Part shown: one piece after another, positions 47,758-57,162 of the stretch
How the letters are laid out: the number at the start of each line of letters is the position of its first letter
Position numbering within the stretch: the stretch's first letter is position 1
Source: Saccharicrinis sp963677245
Lineage (GTDB): Bacteria; Bacteroidota; Bacteroidia; Bacteroidales; Marinilabiliaceae
Assembly (NCBI GenBank): GCA_963677245.1
Contig: OY781921.1
Span: 1,240,001 to 1,304,000 of the forward strand
Length of the DNA stretch: 64,000 nt
Direction: 5' to 3'
Program-made: the position numbers and the translations under genes
The notes under the pieces: generated by a model
The model's input: only the letters and a program-made list of their open reading frames with translations
What the model was told of the DNA's origin: nothing
Database searches by the model: none

Positions 47758-49129
47758 CGTATAAGTAAGGTTCCTCTCCTCTACAATACCCAAACTGAAC
47801 CACCGGATCATTAAAGTAAACCGGTTTTGATTTATTTAAAAGATAGAAATCAACATTACCTTCCCAAATCTTCGGATTTTTACCATTCTTTTCAGCTAAT
47901 CGCATAGCATCTAAAACATGCCCCAATCCAACATTATAAGAAGCTAAAATAAACTTCATTCTTTCTTCAGGATCATCAATTCGCAAGGCTAAACGCTTAT
48001 CTAACCATTTAAGAAATTTAATACCTCCTCTGATGTTTTCTTCTGGAGAAGTAATATTATTTACACCAAACTTTTTAGCTGTCTCAGGCATTAACTGCAT
48101 TAAGCCCTGCGCACCTGCCCAACTCTTAATCTCTGGTAAAAAACGAGATTCCTGATATATTAAAGCCGCAATTAAACGCCAGTCCCAATCAATGGTTTTA
48201 CTCTCTCGTTTTATAATATCATCAAACTTAGAAAATAAACCACCTTTTAAAGAATTGAATCCGGCATCCACAATATGCGTAGATCTGCGGTTTAAAAAGT
48301 ATTTATTATATATCACATGGTATTTGGTTGTTTTCTTAAATCTCACCAACCAATTATTTACGACATGCAATAAATCTGGAGAAGATTTACGTACTCCCCA
48401 GGCAATTTTTTGTGGAAAACTAATGGCTGTTTCAATATCAATATTCTCGTAGTAGTTTTTATTTACCCTGGCTAAATTTTCATCACAAATCGTATAAGAA
48501 ATTTCACCTTCAGCCACCAAACCAATCAACTGTTCAGCTTCATAATCGGGTATCTCCACAATATTAATTTCATCACCAATCTCGTCTGACAAATGTCTTA
48601 GGCGAGTAACGTATGAAGATCCCTTCTGAACATAAATGGTTTTCCCTGCTAAATCTAATTGATTTCGGATAAGATCGTTAAAACGTGTTTTATTAGTGGA
48701 GTCTTCTTTAGCGTTACTTTGCTGCACTAATACCTGACGAGAGAATGTATGCGGTTCTGTAAACTGAATTTCTTCACTTCTTTTTCTGGTTACGGTTAGA
48801 TTTTGAGCTATTAAATCAAATTTACCTAACTTAAGGTTTACAATGTTTTGCTCCACATCATTACTTACCTGTACCTCTAACTTAATACCTAAATTATTAC
48901 AAAACTCTTCAAGTAACTCCAACTGGTATCCCATTGGGCGACCTTTATAAATAAAGTAATTTGTAGAATTATAATCTGTAACAACTTTAAGCTTTCCCCT
49001 CTGCTTAATATCATTCAGATCAAATGCAATTTCTGATTCTGCTGTTACTTCCTGCTTCTGTGGTTTATGGTTATTACACGCACCTAACAATAGCATCAAC
49101 AACACACTGAACAATACAATAATTCTCAT
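47708..49129 (-). CDS. MltF-like membrane-bound lytic murein transglycosylase
   Basis: I chose the ATG at 49129, which gives a clean lipoprotein signal MRIIVLFSVLLMLLLGAC (Cys18); a GTG nine bases upstream is a weaker alternative. A periplasmic solute-binding type 3 domain lies at about 35-265. A C-terminal SLT domain has the catalytic glutamate in YQESRF and the family motif AQGLMQLMPETAKKFG. This is the MltF architecture, in which the binding-like domain regulates the glycan-cleaving domain. It should cut peptidoglycan at the outer membrane. Confidence 0.9.
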   Translation of the reverse strand: MRIIVLFSVLLMLLLGACNNHKPQKQEVTAESEIAFDLNDIKQRGKLKVVTDYNSTNYFIYKGRPMGYQLELLEEFCNNLGIKLEVQVSNDVEQNIVNLKLGKFDLIAQNLTVTRKRSEEIQFTEPHTFSRQVLVQQSNAKEDSTNKTRFNDLIRNQLDLAGKTIYVQKGSSYVTRLRHLSDEIGDEINIVEIPDYEAEQLIGLVAEGEISYTICDENLARVNKNYYENIDIETAISFPQKIAWGVRKSSPDLLHVVNNWLVRFKKTTKYHVIYNKYFLNRRSTHIVDAGFNSLKGGLFSKFDDIIKRESKTIDWDWRLIAALIYQESRFLPEIKSWAGAQGLMQLMPETAKKFGVNNITSPEENIRGGIKFLKWLDKRLALRIDDPEERMKFILASYNVGLGHVLDAMRLAEKNGKNPKIWEGNVDFYLLNKSKPVYFNDPVVQFGYCRGEEPYLYVIEILDRYEHYKNLME

Positions 49130-49222
49130 ATACAACACCTTAGTAATTCCGGTTCAAATATATATCAAATATTGTGCTTGACAAAAATGATTTGATGAGT
49201 GAAAATATAATCTGATGAATTA

Positions 49223-51271
49223 TTAATCATAGAAATTCCACGAAATACCCCAAATAAAACGTGTTGGGTTATGAGGATAACCTCTGGTTAGGAAATAATT
49301 ATTATCCATAAAACTTTGATTAAAATGATCAAACTTCAGGAAAATACGTGCACGTTTTAATTGTAAATTCATAAAGGCATCCATAAAAGGATAGTTACCC
49401 ACTTTTTGTATATCTTGAAGATAGAATTGTCCTGTAGCAGGCATATAAGCAGGCGTATAGTAGGCTGTGTGATACCTTACATCAAAACCTATCTGTACAT
49501 TAAGCACTCTCTTCGCCAGGTAAAAATCAAAATAATTGGATGATTTTCCTGTAAAGTCAGGTAATGGAAATAATCTTTCATTAGAAGTATACTGGTAAGC
49601 CAACTGGTTATTACTATGTAATGGCCCGAACTTAAAATGTTTGAATAATGAAATCTGGAATGCATTAATTAGTTCAGAAGACTGATCTGGCTCCGCATCA
49701 TAATTCCAATAGAGATAATCGGTAATGGATTGTGATTCAAAAGACAACTTTAAATCACGGGTTGGAATATTTAATCCAAATTCAATATCCACTGATTTTT
49801 GTTGTTTTAGCGACCTATCCCATTTAAAATGATTGGAATAATATCGTTCTTGAAATAATTCAGGAGATCTTAAGCTAATTTTTCCTTTACCATAAACTCC
49901 TGCAGTATCCTTTAACACTTTATATAAGGTATTCACATTACCTTCAACTTCTAAATCTCCTACTCTATACCCCTGAACAAACAATTTACCTCCTAGATTC
50001 CACCAGAAATTTTCACCTATATTCTTAAAAATCTGGCCTCCAATATGAGTAGTAACTAATGTTGTATCACCTCCCCTATAATAAGGTCTTTGCGTATCAT
50101 CTGAATCATAAAATGTAGTAGGTTCTTCTTGATATTTATAGTGCTTAATATCATTAACCAGATAAGCTCTTAATCCAAACTTTAATAATGAATTGGCTTC
50201 TTCATTAAATTTAATTTGAAAGGTATTCTTGAAACTCGCATAACGCGATGTGTCAGCTGTTGCTACTGAATCAGCATATATATTTTCATATAAAGGCAAT
50301 AGCTGTCCACCATCAGATGAGAAATAATCAGAAAGTCCACTGATTTTATAAGCTCTTTTATAGGTACTCAAATGAAATGTATGGTAAACCGTACTAACAG
50401 GCAATTCCAATTCCTCCAACTCCATAAAACCAAGGCTATCAACAGGACTCACTAAAGTATCTCTGCCATGCATATTAATTTTACCTATGCCTAAGGACTG
50501 ATGTATAAAAAACTGGTAGTTTTCAACAAAATTAGTAGCATTAGCATATTTAACCCTTATATCTTCTGCCTTATCAAATTCGTATTTTTTAGGATCTGTG
50601 ATATATTCAATACTATCGTTTTCGATACCTCCATTTTCTTTATGAGCGGCCTTATTATAAAGTACTGCACCATGCATACTATATTTATCACCTCTGTAAC
50701 TCATAAAAAAATTGAAGTTCCTGTTATCCACCAACTGTGCCCGATACAATCCAATGGATGAAAGTAAATGGTAATTAAAACCAATATTTAGTTTTCGATT
50801 TACATTTTGTGTAAAAAACACCGAAATGTTCTCTTCCGATAATCTTTTCGGTTGAGAATAAATATAAGTCAGATTAGTATAGGGAACTTTACTGTCATAA
50901 AACTTAAGATCCTGTGGCTGGGTAAAATATTCGCGAAGATTATTTAAGAATATAAATTCATTAAAACCTCCTTTATCCGACATCAAATTAGACATATAAG
51001 CAGAACCAATATTACCCAGGTAAATATTGGAATAGCTTTTTTTAAAAATAGGATTGTAATTCTGAAAACCTGCTGTAATTGTATCAATAGGAATTGAATC
51101 AACCAAAGTAAAATCATCCAGCAAGCGCCATGAACCAAAGCGATCTTCAGGTTTTACGTATTCCTTTTTAACTTTTTCCTCTTTCTGTTGATCTCGATCC
51201 ATGCCTCTTTGTGCCATAGAGACAAGGCTTATCATCAGAAAAAAAACTACATATGTCCATTTTTTACTCAT
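49223..51271 (-). CDS. Putative porin (Porin_10-type outer-membrane beta-barrel)
   Basis: I chose the ATG at 51271, giving 682 residues with a proper signal peptide (WTYVVFFLMISLVSMAQ). A longer in-frame start at 51349 adds 26 residues that disrupt it. The mature protein starts with a charged plug-like stretch (DRDQQKEEKVKKEYVKPEDRF is near the start). About 16 amphipathic strands follow, with a C-terminal Trp-Asn-Phe-Tyr end. The sequence fits the Bacteroidota Porin_10 family. Its substrate is unknown. Confidence 0.8.
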   Translation of the reverse strand: MSKKWTYVVFFLMISLVSMAQRGMDRDQQKEEKVKKEYVKPEDRFGSWRLLDDFTLVDSIPIDTITAGFQNYNPIFKKSYSNIYLGNIGSAYMSNLMSDKGGFNEFIFLNNLREYFTQPQDLKFYDSKVPYTNLTYIYSQPKRLSEENISVFFTQNVNRKLNIGFNYHLLSSIGLYRAQLVDNRNFNFFMSYRGDKYSMHGAVLYNKAAHKENGGIENDSIEYITDPKKYEFDKAEDIRVKYANATNFVENYQFFIHQSLGIGKINMHGRDTLVSPVDSLGFMELEELELPVSTVYHTFHLSTYKRAYKISGLSDYFSSDGGQLLPLYENIYADSVATADTSRYASFKNTFQIKFNEEANSLLKFGLRAYLVNDIKHYKYQEEPTTFYDSDDTQRPYYRGGDTTLVTTHIGGQIFKNIGENFWWNLGGKLFVQGYRVGDLEVEGNVNTLYKVLKDTAGVYGKGKISLRSPELFQERYYSNHFKWDRSLKQQKSVDIEFGLNIPTRDLKLSFESQSITDYLYWNYDAEPDQSSELINAFQISLFKHFKFGPLHSNNQLAYQYTSNERLFPLPDFTGKSSNYFDFYLAKRVLNVQIGFDVRYHTAYYTPAYMPATGQFYLQDIQKVGNYPFMDAFMNLQLKRARIFLKFDHFNQSFMDNNYFLTRGYPHNPTRFIWGISWNFYD

Positions 51272-51278
51272 CGTGCGG

Positions 51279-51286
51279 CAAAGATA
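51279..51286 (-). promoter_or_regulatory. Candidate -7 promoter box for the porin gene
   Basis: On the minus strand this reads TATCTTTG (TAnnTTTG). It is only eight bases from the chosen ATG, so the leader would be almost absent. This makes it tentative. Confidence 0.3.
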
Positions 51287-51430
51287 GAAAAAATTGTTTC
51301 GGGCAAACATTTTGCTATTTTGAATTTTGAAGCATGGTTTTACAAACATCAGACCATTTTAAAATATTCCAGATATGGGACAAAACAAGTATTTTACTAC
51401 TCTAATTTTAGAAAGCTATTCAAATTAATA

Positions 51431-51438
51431 TACTTTTG
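51431..51438 (+). promoter_or_regulatory. Candidate -7 promoter box for the DUF5020/purine permease pair
   Basis: TACTTTTG matches TAnnTTTG, 96 bases before the DUF5020 start at 51534. Confidence 0.4.
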
Positions 51439-51533
51439 TACCATCTAAATATCAAGACAAAAACACTTATTAATTTATTATTGAATTCACATTCTTTTAG
51501 TTACTGAATGAAATTTGATTAAAAAAATCGTCA

Positions 51534-52208
51534 ATGAAAAAGTTATTATTTTTCTTCGTCTTTGCCATTACAACCCAACTATTAAGTGCCCAAAACCTTC
51601 AGGTACATTACGATTTTGGAAAAGATCGCCAAATGATTACCACCACTTTAGAAATGTTTAAACCTGACAAATGGGGTAGCACATTCTTTTTTGTAGATTT
51701 TGATTATCAATCTGACAAAAGAGGCGTTGAAAATGGCGTATCTCTGGCTTATTGGGAAATTGCCAGAAGTTTTAAATGGAAGGAAGATCAAAAATTTGAA
51801 CCTCGTGTAGAGTTTAATAACGGAACTGTATTAGGCTATCCGATAAACGATGCCTGGTTGTTTGGTGCTCAATACACCTGGAACACAGCTGACTTTTCGA
51901 AAGTATTTACCTTGCAGGCTAATTACAAAACCATCCAGGATAAAGACAACGGGTTTCAGATTACTGGAGTTTGGAACTTGCATTTCTTCAATAAAAAACT
52001 TTCGCTAACCGGTTTTGCTGATTTCTGGAAAGAAGAAAATGTTTTCGGATTGGAAACAACCGACTTTGTATTTTTAACTGAACCACAAATATGGTATAAT
52101 ATTAACACCAATCTTTCTTTTGGTGGAGAAGTGGAGATAAGCAACAATTTTGGTGGCAACAAAGGTACCATGGTAAATCCTACCCTGGCTGCAAAATGGA
52201 CCTTCTAA
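51534..52208 (+). CDS. DUF5020-type outer-membrane protein (Tsx-like barrel)
   Basis: The 224-residue protein has a signal peptide ending near LLSAQ and a series of amphipathic strands, ending in TLAAKWTF. The C-terminal phenylalanine is typical of outer-membrane barrels. The opening QNLQVHYDFG and the internal FGAQYTW are characteristic of DUF5020, which relates to nucleoside-specific Tsx channels. It ends 12 bases before a purine permease gene, so it may be the outer-membrane pore for the same substrate. That link is an inference. Confidence 0.8.
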   Translation: MKKLLFFFVFAITTQLLSAQNLQVHYDFGKDRQMITTTLEMFKPDKWGSTFFFVDFDYQSDKRGVENGVSLAYWEIARSFKWKEDQKFEPRVEFNNGTVLGYPINDAWLFGAQYTWNTADFSKVFTLQANYKTIQDKDNGFQITGVWNLHFFNKKLSLTGFADFWKEENVFGLETTDFVFLTEPQIWYNINTNLSFGGEVEISNNFGGNKGTMVNPTLAAKWTF

Positions 52209-52220
52209 AAAACTAAGCAT

Positions 52221-53525
52221 ATGTTAGAGAAATTCTTCAATCTTAAAAAGAACAATACAAATATCCGAACTGAGATTATAGCTGGTATAACCACGTTTAT
52301 GACCATGGCCTATATTTTGGCTGTAAACCCGGATATATTAGCAAAGGCAGGAATGGATCAAGGTGCTGTTTTTACAGCTACTGCGCTATCTGCGGCTATT
52401 GCGACTTTAGTCATGGCTATTGTAGCCAAATTACCTTTTGCACTGGCACCAGGAATGGGCTTAAATGCTTTTTTTGCCTTTAGTGTTTGTTTAGGCATGG
52501 GGCATTCGTGGCAGTTTGCATTAACGGCTGTTTTCCTGGAAGGAATCATTTTTATTTTACTGACTGCCTTTAATATTCGAGAGCTCATTATTAAGGCTAT
52601 TCCAATTAACATTAAACACGCCATCTCCGTTGGAATCGGTTTGTTTATTGCTCTTATTGGTTTTAAAAATGCGGGAGTAGTTATAGGTAACGATGCTACC
52701 CTTGTTGGACTTGGTAAAGTAATAGATATACAAAACAATGCGGCTCCAATGGTGGCTTTAATTACCCTGTTAATAACAGGAGCATTATTAGCCCGCAAAG
52801 TAAAAGGCGCTTTATTAATTGGTATTTTTATAGGAACAGTATTAGGCATTCCCTTTGGATTAACTCATTTACCACAATCATTTGAATTTACTCCTCCTTC
52901 CTTATCTCCTATTTTTGCAAAATTTGAATGGAACCAGATATTTACCATAGATATGGCTCTGGTATTACTAACATTCTTGTTTGTAGATTTATTTGATACA
53001 GTAGGAACCTTAATTGGTGTATCTTCTAAGGCGAATATGTTGGATAAGGACGGTAAAATACCTCGTGTTAAACAAGCGCTTTTTGCCGACTCTATTGGAA
53101 CAACTTTAGGTGCTTTATTAGGAACTTCTACGGTTACTACTTATGTGGAAAGTGCTGCCGGAGTTGGTGAAGGAGGAAGAACAGGTCTAACGGCTGCAAC
53201 AACCGGTGTTTTGTTTTTGCTGGCCTTGTTTTTATCTCCCCTGTTTTTAATGATACCTTCAGCTGCAACCGCTCCTACGTTAATATTAGTGGGAGTAATG
53301 ATGTTTACACCTATTTCTAAAATTGATTTATCTGATTTTACAGAGGCTATTCCGGCTTTTCTAACTATAGTAATGATGCCTTTCACTTTTTCAATTGCAG
53401 AAGGAATTGTATTTGGTATGTTGGCCTATGTAGCCTTAAAAATATTAACAGGAAAATTCAAGCAAATAAATATAGTGAGCTTACTACTGGCTGTATTATT
53501 TATTTTTAAATTCTTTATAGATTAA
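52221..53525 (+). CDS. NCS2-family purine permease (AzgA-like)
   Basis: The 434-residue inner-membrane protein has about 13 membrane segments. The AzgA-like motifs are EIIAGITTFMTMAYILAVNP at about 18-37 and LPFALAPGMGLNAFFAF at about 71-87, with LFDTVGTLIGVSSKANMLD and TSTVTTYVESAAGVGEGGRTG further on. These mark adenine, guanine or hypoxanthine transporters. It is probably co-transcribed with the DUF5020 gene. A terminator follows at once. Confidence 0.94.
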   Translation: MLEKFFNLKKNNTNIRTEIIAGITTFMTMAYILAVNPDILAKAGMDQGAVFTATALSAAIATLVMAIVAKLPFALAPGMGLNAFFAFSVCLGMGHSWQFALTAVFLEGIIFILLTAFNIRELIIKAIPINIKHAISVGIGLFIALIGFKNAGVVIGNDATLVGLGKVIDIQNNAAPMVALITLLITGALLARKVKGALLIGIFIGTVLGIPFGLTHLPQSFEFTPPSLSPIFAKFEWNQIFTIDMALVLLTFLFVDLFDTVGTLIGVSSKANMLDKDGKIPRVKQALFADSIGTTLGALLGTSTVTTYVESAAGVGEGGRTGLTAATTGVLFLLALFLSPLFLMIPSAATAPTLILVGVMMFTPISKIDLSDFTEAIPAFLTIVMMPFTFSIAEGIVFGMLAYVALKILTGKFKQINIVSLLLAVLFIFKFFID

Positions 53526-53536
53526 ATTTATCATTC

Positions 53537-53573
53537 AAAACGCTTCCTAATTAAAGGGAGCGTTTTCTTTTTT
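53537..53573 (+). terminator. Intrinsic terminator after the purine permease gene
   Basis: Arms AAAACGCTTCC and GGGAGCGTTTT (one mismatch) enclose an eight-base loop and lead into a T-rich run. Confidence 0.82.
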
Positions 53574-53588
53574 ATCTTACTTGTAAAG

Positions 53589-53954
53589 ATGATATTAAAA
53601 CTACTTAAGTTTGTTATTGTTGGCTTTTCCGGTTTAATTGTCGATTTTGCAGCTACCTTTCTTTTAAAAGAAAAACTAAAGGTAAATCGGTTTATAGCCA
53701 ACTCCACCGGTTTTATATTGGCAGCAAGCTCCAATTATTTTTTAAACAGATGGTTTACCTTTCAAAGTAAAAATACCGATGTACTAACTGAATACAGCAG
53801 CTTTTTTATTATCTCGTTAATTGGATTAGCTATAAATAACCTGATTTTATCCTTACTAGAGAAAAAAATGAACTTTTATGTGGCCAAGTTCTTAGCCATA
53901 CTTTTCACAACCGGCTGGAATTTCTTTGCCAATTATTTCATCACCTTCAACTAG
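53589..53954 (+). CDS. GtrA-family membrane protein
   Basis: The 121-residue protein has four predicted membrane helices and the GtrA signature FVIVGFSGLIVDFAATFL near residues 7-24. It also has SNYFLNRWFTF near 48-58. The family is linked to flipping or transfer of lipid-linked sugars. It stands between the purine permease terminator and the MATE gene, and its partner glycosyltransferase is not in sight. Confidence 0.88.
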   Translation: MILKLLKFVIVGFSGLIVDFAATFLLKEKLKVNRFIANSTGFILAASSNYFLNRWFTFQSKNTDVLTEYSSFFIISLIGLAINNLILSLLEKKMNFYVAKFLAILFTTGWNFFANYFITFN

Positions 53955-54099
53955 TTAAGTTATCTTAACACAAGCCTCCGGCCGATTTCTTGGTTTATCT
54001 TAAATAATTACGTTGCTTTGTAGCTTCCATTTTTTTATTGAACAATTTATTCTACTACAGCTTTTGAAGTAGTACGTTTTATTTGATGCTCCTTTTTGA

Positions 54100-55437
54100 A
54101 TGAAAGACCTTACAGTAGGAAATGAAGCTAAGCTAATTTTTAATTTTGCCGTACCCATGGTACTTGGTAATTTGTTTCAACAGCTTTATAGTGTTGTTGA
54201 CAGAATTATCGTGGGTCGATTTATCGATGATTCGGCATTAGCTGCAGTGGGTGCTTCTTTCCCTATTTTTTATATGCTTATTTCATTTATGATTGGAATA
54301 GGAAGCGGTGCAACCATTGTTATTTCGCAATATTTTGGAGCCAAAGAAACCGAAAAGGTAAGAAGAACCATCACTACCATCTTTACCTTTATGTTTTTTG
54401 CCAGCCTGCTCATCATGTTTATAGGCATTTATTTTAGTCGCGAAATATTTGAATTACTTAACGTAGGTGAGGATGTATTACCCCAATCTGTTGAGTATTT
54501 TACCATTTACATGACGGGTATGATCGCCTTTTTTGGCTTTAACGGAACATCCTCAATTCTACGAGGTCTTGGCGATTCCAGAACTCCTCTGCGCTTTTTA
54601 ATATTTGCTACCATATTAAATATTGTGCTGGATATTTTGTTTGTTGTGGTATTTGGATGGGGAATCAGGGCTGCGGCATTTGCAACAGTACTATCTCAAT
54701 TTGTGGCATTCGGAAGAGCCATCTACTATTTAGAAAAGCAAAAACATATTATCTCCTTTAAACTAAAACATTGGGTTTTTGATTGGGAACTTTTTAAACA
54801 AAGCCTTAGAATTGGGTTACCAACAGGTTTTCAGCAAACCTTTGTAGCATTAGGCTTAATGGCATTGATTCGCATTGTAAATAACTTTGATTCTTCAGTA
54901 CTGGCCGCCTATACAGCTGCCGGACAAATAGATTCGTTGGCTGCATTGCCTGCTCTCAACCTGGCATCTGCCCTTTCTGCTTTTGTTGGACAAAACCTGG
55001 GTGCCAATAAATTAGAAAGAATTAAAAAGGGTTTTAGAGCTACACTTTTAATGGCCTGGAGCATTAGTTTTATTGTCATGGTTTCTGCCTATTTATTTAG
55101 TCATGAATTAATGGGACTTTTCTCCGGAAGTGAAGATGTGATAGAGCATGGATCAAGCTACCTTGTTATTGTCAGCTCATTTTACCTTGTATTTTCAACC
55201 ATGTTTATTATACATGGTGTATTAAGAGGTGCCGGCGCCACGCTCATTCCTATGTTTATTACGCTCATGTCTTTGTGGATTATCCGAATTCCTTTAGCTG
55301 TTCTTTTTTCTAAAATGATGGGAGTAGAAGGTATCTGGTGGGCAATTCCTGCCGGATGGACTGCAGGGATGGTCGGATCTCTTATTTATTACCTAAGTGG
55401 TAAATGGAAGGGAAAAGGAGTCATCAAAAAAGCATAA
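54100..55437 (+). CDS. MATE-family efflux transporter
   Basis: The 445-residue protein has 12 predicted membrane helices and two MatE halves. The first half has the typical VLGNLFQQLYSVVDRIIVGR motif near residues 21-40. The second half has the equivalent RIGLPTGFQQTFVALGLMAL near 235. It should export a cationic compound or drug using a sodium or proton gradient; the substrate is unknown. An array of 21-bp repeats begins 15 bases after its stop codon. Confidence 0.92.
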   Translation: MKDLTVGNEAKLIFNFAVPMVLGNLFQQLYSVVDRIIVGRFIDDSALAAVGASFPIFYMLISFMIGIGSGATIVISQYFGAKETEKVRRTITTIFTFMFFASLLIMFIGIYFSREIFELLNVGEDVLPQSVEYFTIYMTGMIAFFGFNGTSSILRGLGDSRTPLRFLIFATILNIVLDILFVVVFGWGIRAAAFATVLSQFVAFGRAIYYLEKQKHIISFKLKHWVFDWELFKQSLRIGLPTGFQQTFVALGLMALIRIVNNFDSSVLAAYTAAGQIDSLAALPALNLASALSAFVGQNLGANKLERIKKGFRATLLMAWSISFIVMVSAYLFSHELMGLFSGSEDVIEHGSSYLVIVSSFYLVFSTMFIIHGVLRGAGATLIPMFITLMSLWIIRIPLAVLFSKMMGVEGIWWAIPAGWTAGMVGSLIYYLSGKWKGKGVIKKA

Positions 55438-55451
55438 TTATTTAAGTGACC

Positions 55452-55533
55452 TACAAAACCATTACTTCAACTTACAAAATGAAATTTTAACCTATAATGT
55501 CATTGTTTCTGCCTACAAAGGCAGATTCAGAAG
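55452..55533 (+). repeat. Left part of a 21-bp periodic repeat array
   Basis: Four units follow the MATE stop codon, starting at 55452, 55473, 55493 and 55514, with lengths 21, 20 and 21 before the last fades out. Each begins TACAAA or a close variant. They match the array at 57163-57426 on the far side of the insertion sequence. Confidence 0.8.
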
Positions 55534-55560
55534 TAAGATAAAAAGCAATAAATATTAAGG

Positions 55561-55588
55561 GTCGGTGTTTAAAATGCCGACTCTTTTT
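55561..55588 (+). terminator. Hairpin with T-run left of the transposase gene
   Basis: GTCGG and CCGAC with an AT-rich centre are followed by CTCTTTTT. It may end MATE transcription or belong to the insertion sequence edge. Confidence 0.6.
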
Positions 55589-55707
55589 GTTTACATAACT
55601 TATATGACTGGTTTCCTCAAAGCCATAAACCTTAATTTTGCGCATTTTTGGGCATACGATTCCCATTTGGGGAGCCGGAAACATTTCAAACATATCTTAA
55701 AATAACA

Positions 55708-57075
55708 TCAGGCAGCACAGGCAGCATTTTGTTTGGCGCGATGCATTCGCCTTCCTATTTCCAGAGCGTTGCCTGTGTGTATACCCATAAAGACCCATAG
55801 TATCTCGTTGTCCTTGGTTCGTGCTCCTACGCGATTTAAGAGATAATGTTGTTTGTCTTTTCCAAAGCTTCCTTCTAACCTTGTGGCCCGTTCTTTCTTG
55901 ATCAATTTTGCGATTTGTTTACGTTCGGACTCGTATTTTCCAGGTCTTCCTTTTCTGGCAAAATCGGTTCTGATGTTGTTTTGCGTGGCGAAGCTCCTGT
56001 TTTTGTTGGTGGCATAAATGGCATCTGCACCGGCAAGCCTAGTCTTAGTTTTGGTGAGCAGCTGAGCATAGAACACGGTGGATTGGAAACGGGTGCCTTC
56101 GTTGAAAGCATTGAAATCAAGGTGTTCGATAAAGCTTATGCCGTTAATCTGAAGCTTATTGAGCTTGACTCCAAACTCAACTTTTTTGATTTCCTTTCCT
56201 CTGACAATGGGACGTATATAACTTTTCGAAAGGCTCACTATGCGGTCTTTTATTTTTTCGCCGGTATCGAAGTGGTACTGTTGCTGCAGGAACACTTTTC
56301 TCACTATTTGTTTCTTGTCCCAATATTTGCCGGGCATTTCTATCCTGTTTTGTTTTTCGATATCATCCAATTCATTAAGAATTTTGTGCAGCAGCTTGAG
56401 CAATCCTCGGGTTAATGCGTTCTTTTCTTTCGAGGGTTTTCTGCGTTTTCGGCTGTAGCTCCAGTACCGCTCTTTCCATTTGAGATACTTTGTTCTGGGT
56501 AGTTTTATGCCGCTATATTTGCATATCAATTTAAGCTGCCCGTATGCCCAATCTACCGATTCCCACAACAGTTTCTGGTTGGTGGGGAATCTAACCGAAC
56601 TTTCGTAACAGGTGGCATCCGTCAATATCTGTTCGAGCTCCTCCATGTGAGGGAGCCAATGGGATGCAAGTACGCCCTGCGCATCCTTGATGTTCAGCTT
56701 TCCGGACAGCTCACAGCGTATCTGGCTCACAATTTTATAGTTACTGATGTGCTGCCCAAGCCCCAGTACTGTGCTACAGAAAAATTGGTAATGGATATTG
56801 GCGTTGAACTGTTCTATCAGTTTTTTGTCCGAACAGCCTGCGTAATGTTTTAGAACCATCAGTGCCAACTTACCTTGCGGAGAAAATATACAGTTTGGGC
56901 CTTTCTTGCTTTCATTCAGTTTAAAGGAGCGTATCAGCTCTTCCCACGGAATAGCTATAAAAATCTTGCCCAAATCGGTGTCGAGAAACTGGTCGTAGAG
57001 CAAGTTAAAATTATCTTCAATAGAAAACAGTGGCAAGGATGCCTGAAAATGTGGAATACTTTGTAACTTTATCAC
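55708..57075 (-). CDS. DDE transposase, IS5/IS1182-like
   Basis: The 455-residue protein has a DUF772-like N-terminal part (LALMVLKHYAGCSDKKLIEQ). A DDE domain follows: a first aspartate in ILTDATCYESSVRFPT, a second in LAGADAIYATNKNR, and the glutamate in RATRLEGSFGKDKQHY. These fit the IS5/IS1182 group; the exact family is not certain. The frame is intact, so it may still be active. It lies antisense to the MATE gene and inside the 21-bp array. Confidence 0.85.
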   Translation of the reverse strand: MIKLQSIPHFQASLPLFSIEDNFNLLYDQFLDTDLGKIFIAIPWEELIRSFKLNESKKGPNCIFSPQGKLALMVLKHYAGCSDKKLIEQFNANIHYQFFCSTVLGLGQHISNYKIVSQIRCELSGKLNIKDAQGVLASHWLPHMEELEQILTDATCYESSVRFPTNQKLLWESVDWAYGQLKLICKYSGIKLPRTKYLKWKERYWSYSRKRRKPSKEKNALTRGLLKLLHKILNELDDIEKQNRIEMPGKYWDKKQIVRKVFLQQQYHFDTGEKIKDRIVSLSKSYIRPIVRGKEIKKVEFGVKLNKLQINGISFIEHLDFNAFNEGTRFQSTVFYAQLLTKTKTRLAGADAIYATNKNRSFATQNNIRTDFARKGRPGKYESERKQIAKLIKKERATRLEGSFGKDKQHYLLNRVGARTKDNEILWVFMGIHTGNALEIGRRMHRAKQNAACAA

Positions 57076-57090
57076 TATTAGAAAAATGAA

Positions 57091-57130
57091 AAACCCCGTT
57101 TTTGGGCAAAAGTGCCCAGTTTCGGGGTTT
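57091..57130. other. Nested hairpin upstream of the transposase gene
   Basis: Outer arms AAACCCCG and CGGGGTTT surround inner arms GGGCA and TGCCC. It lies 16 bases before the transposase ATG. It could block transcription entering the element or be an end structure recognised by the transposase. Confidence 0.7.
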
Positions 57131-57162
57131 GTTGTTTCCTAAATATAGACACAATGTATTTT

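Larger units (their letters stand above)
55540..57160 (-). mobile_element. Insertion sequence (IS5/IS1182-like), approximate limits
   Basis: A transposase gene and short flanks lie between two halves of one repeat array, so the insertion is about 1.6 kb. I could not find convincing terminal inverted repeats or a target duplication, so the given limits are estimates bounded by the last recognisable repeat units. Composition appears richer in G and C than the neighbouring genes. Confidence 0.7.

Noticed and set aside
52358..52849. 163-codon open frame antisense to the purine permease
   Set aside because: It follows the codon shadow of a conserved membrane protein and matches no family.
55915..56415. 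166-codon open frame antisense to the transposase
   Set aside because: It is the reverse of the DDE domain and has no start or family support of its own.
55533..57162. Terminal inverted repeats of the insertion sequence
   Set aside because: Comparisons by eye of both flanks gave only short, weak similarities, some in direct rather than inverted orientation.
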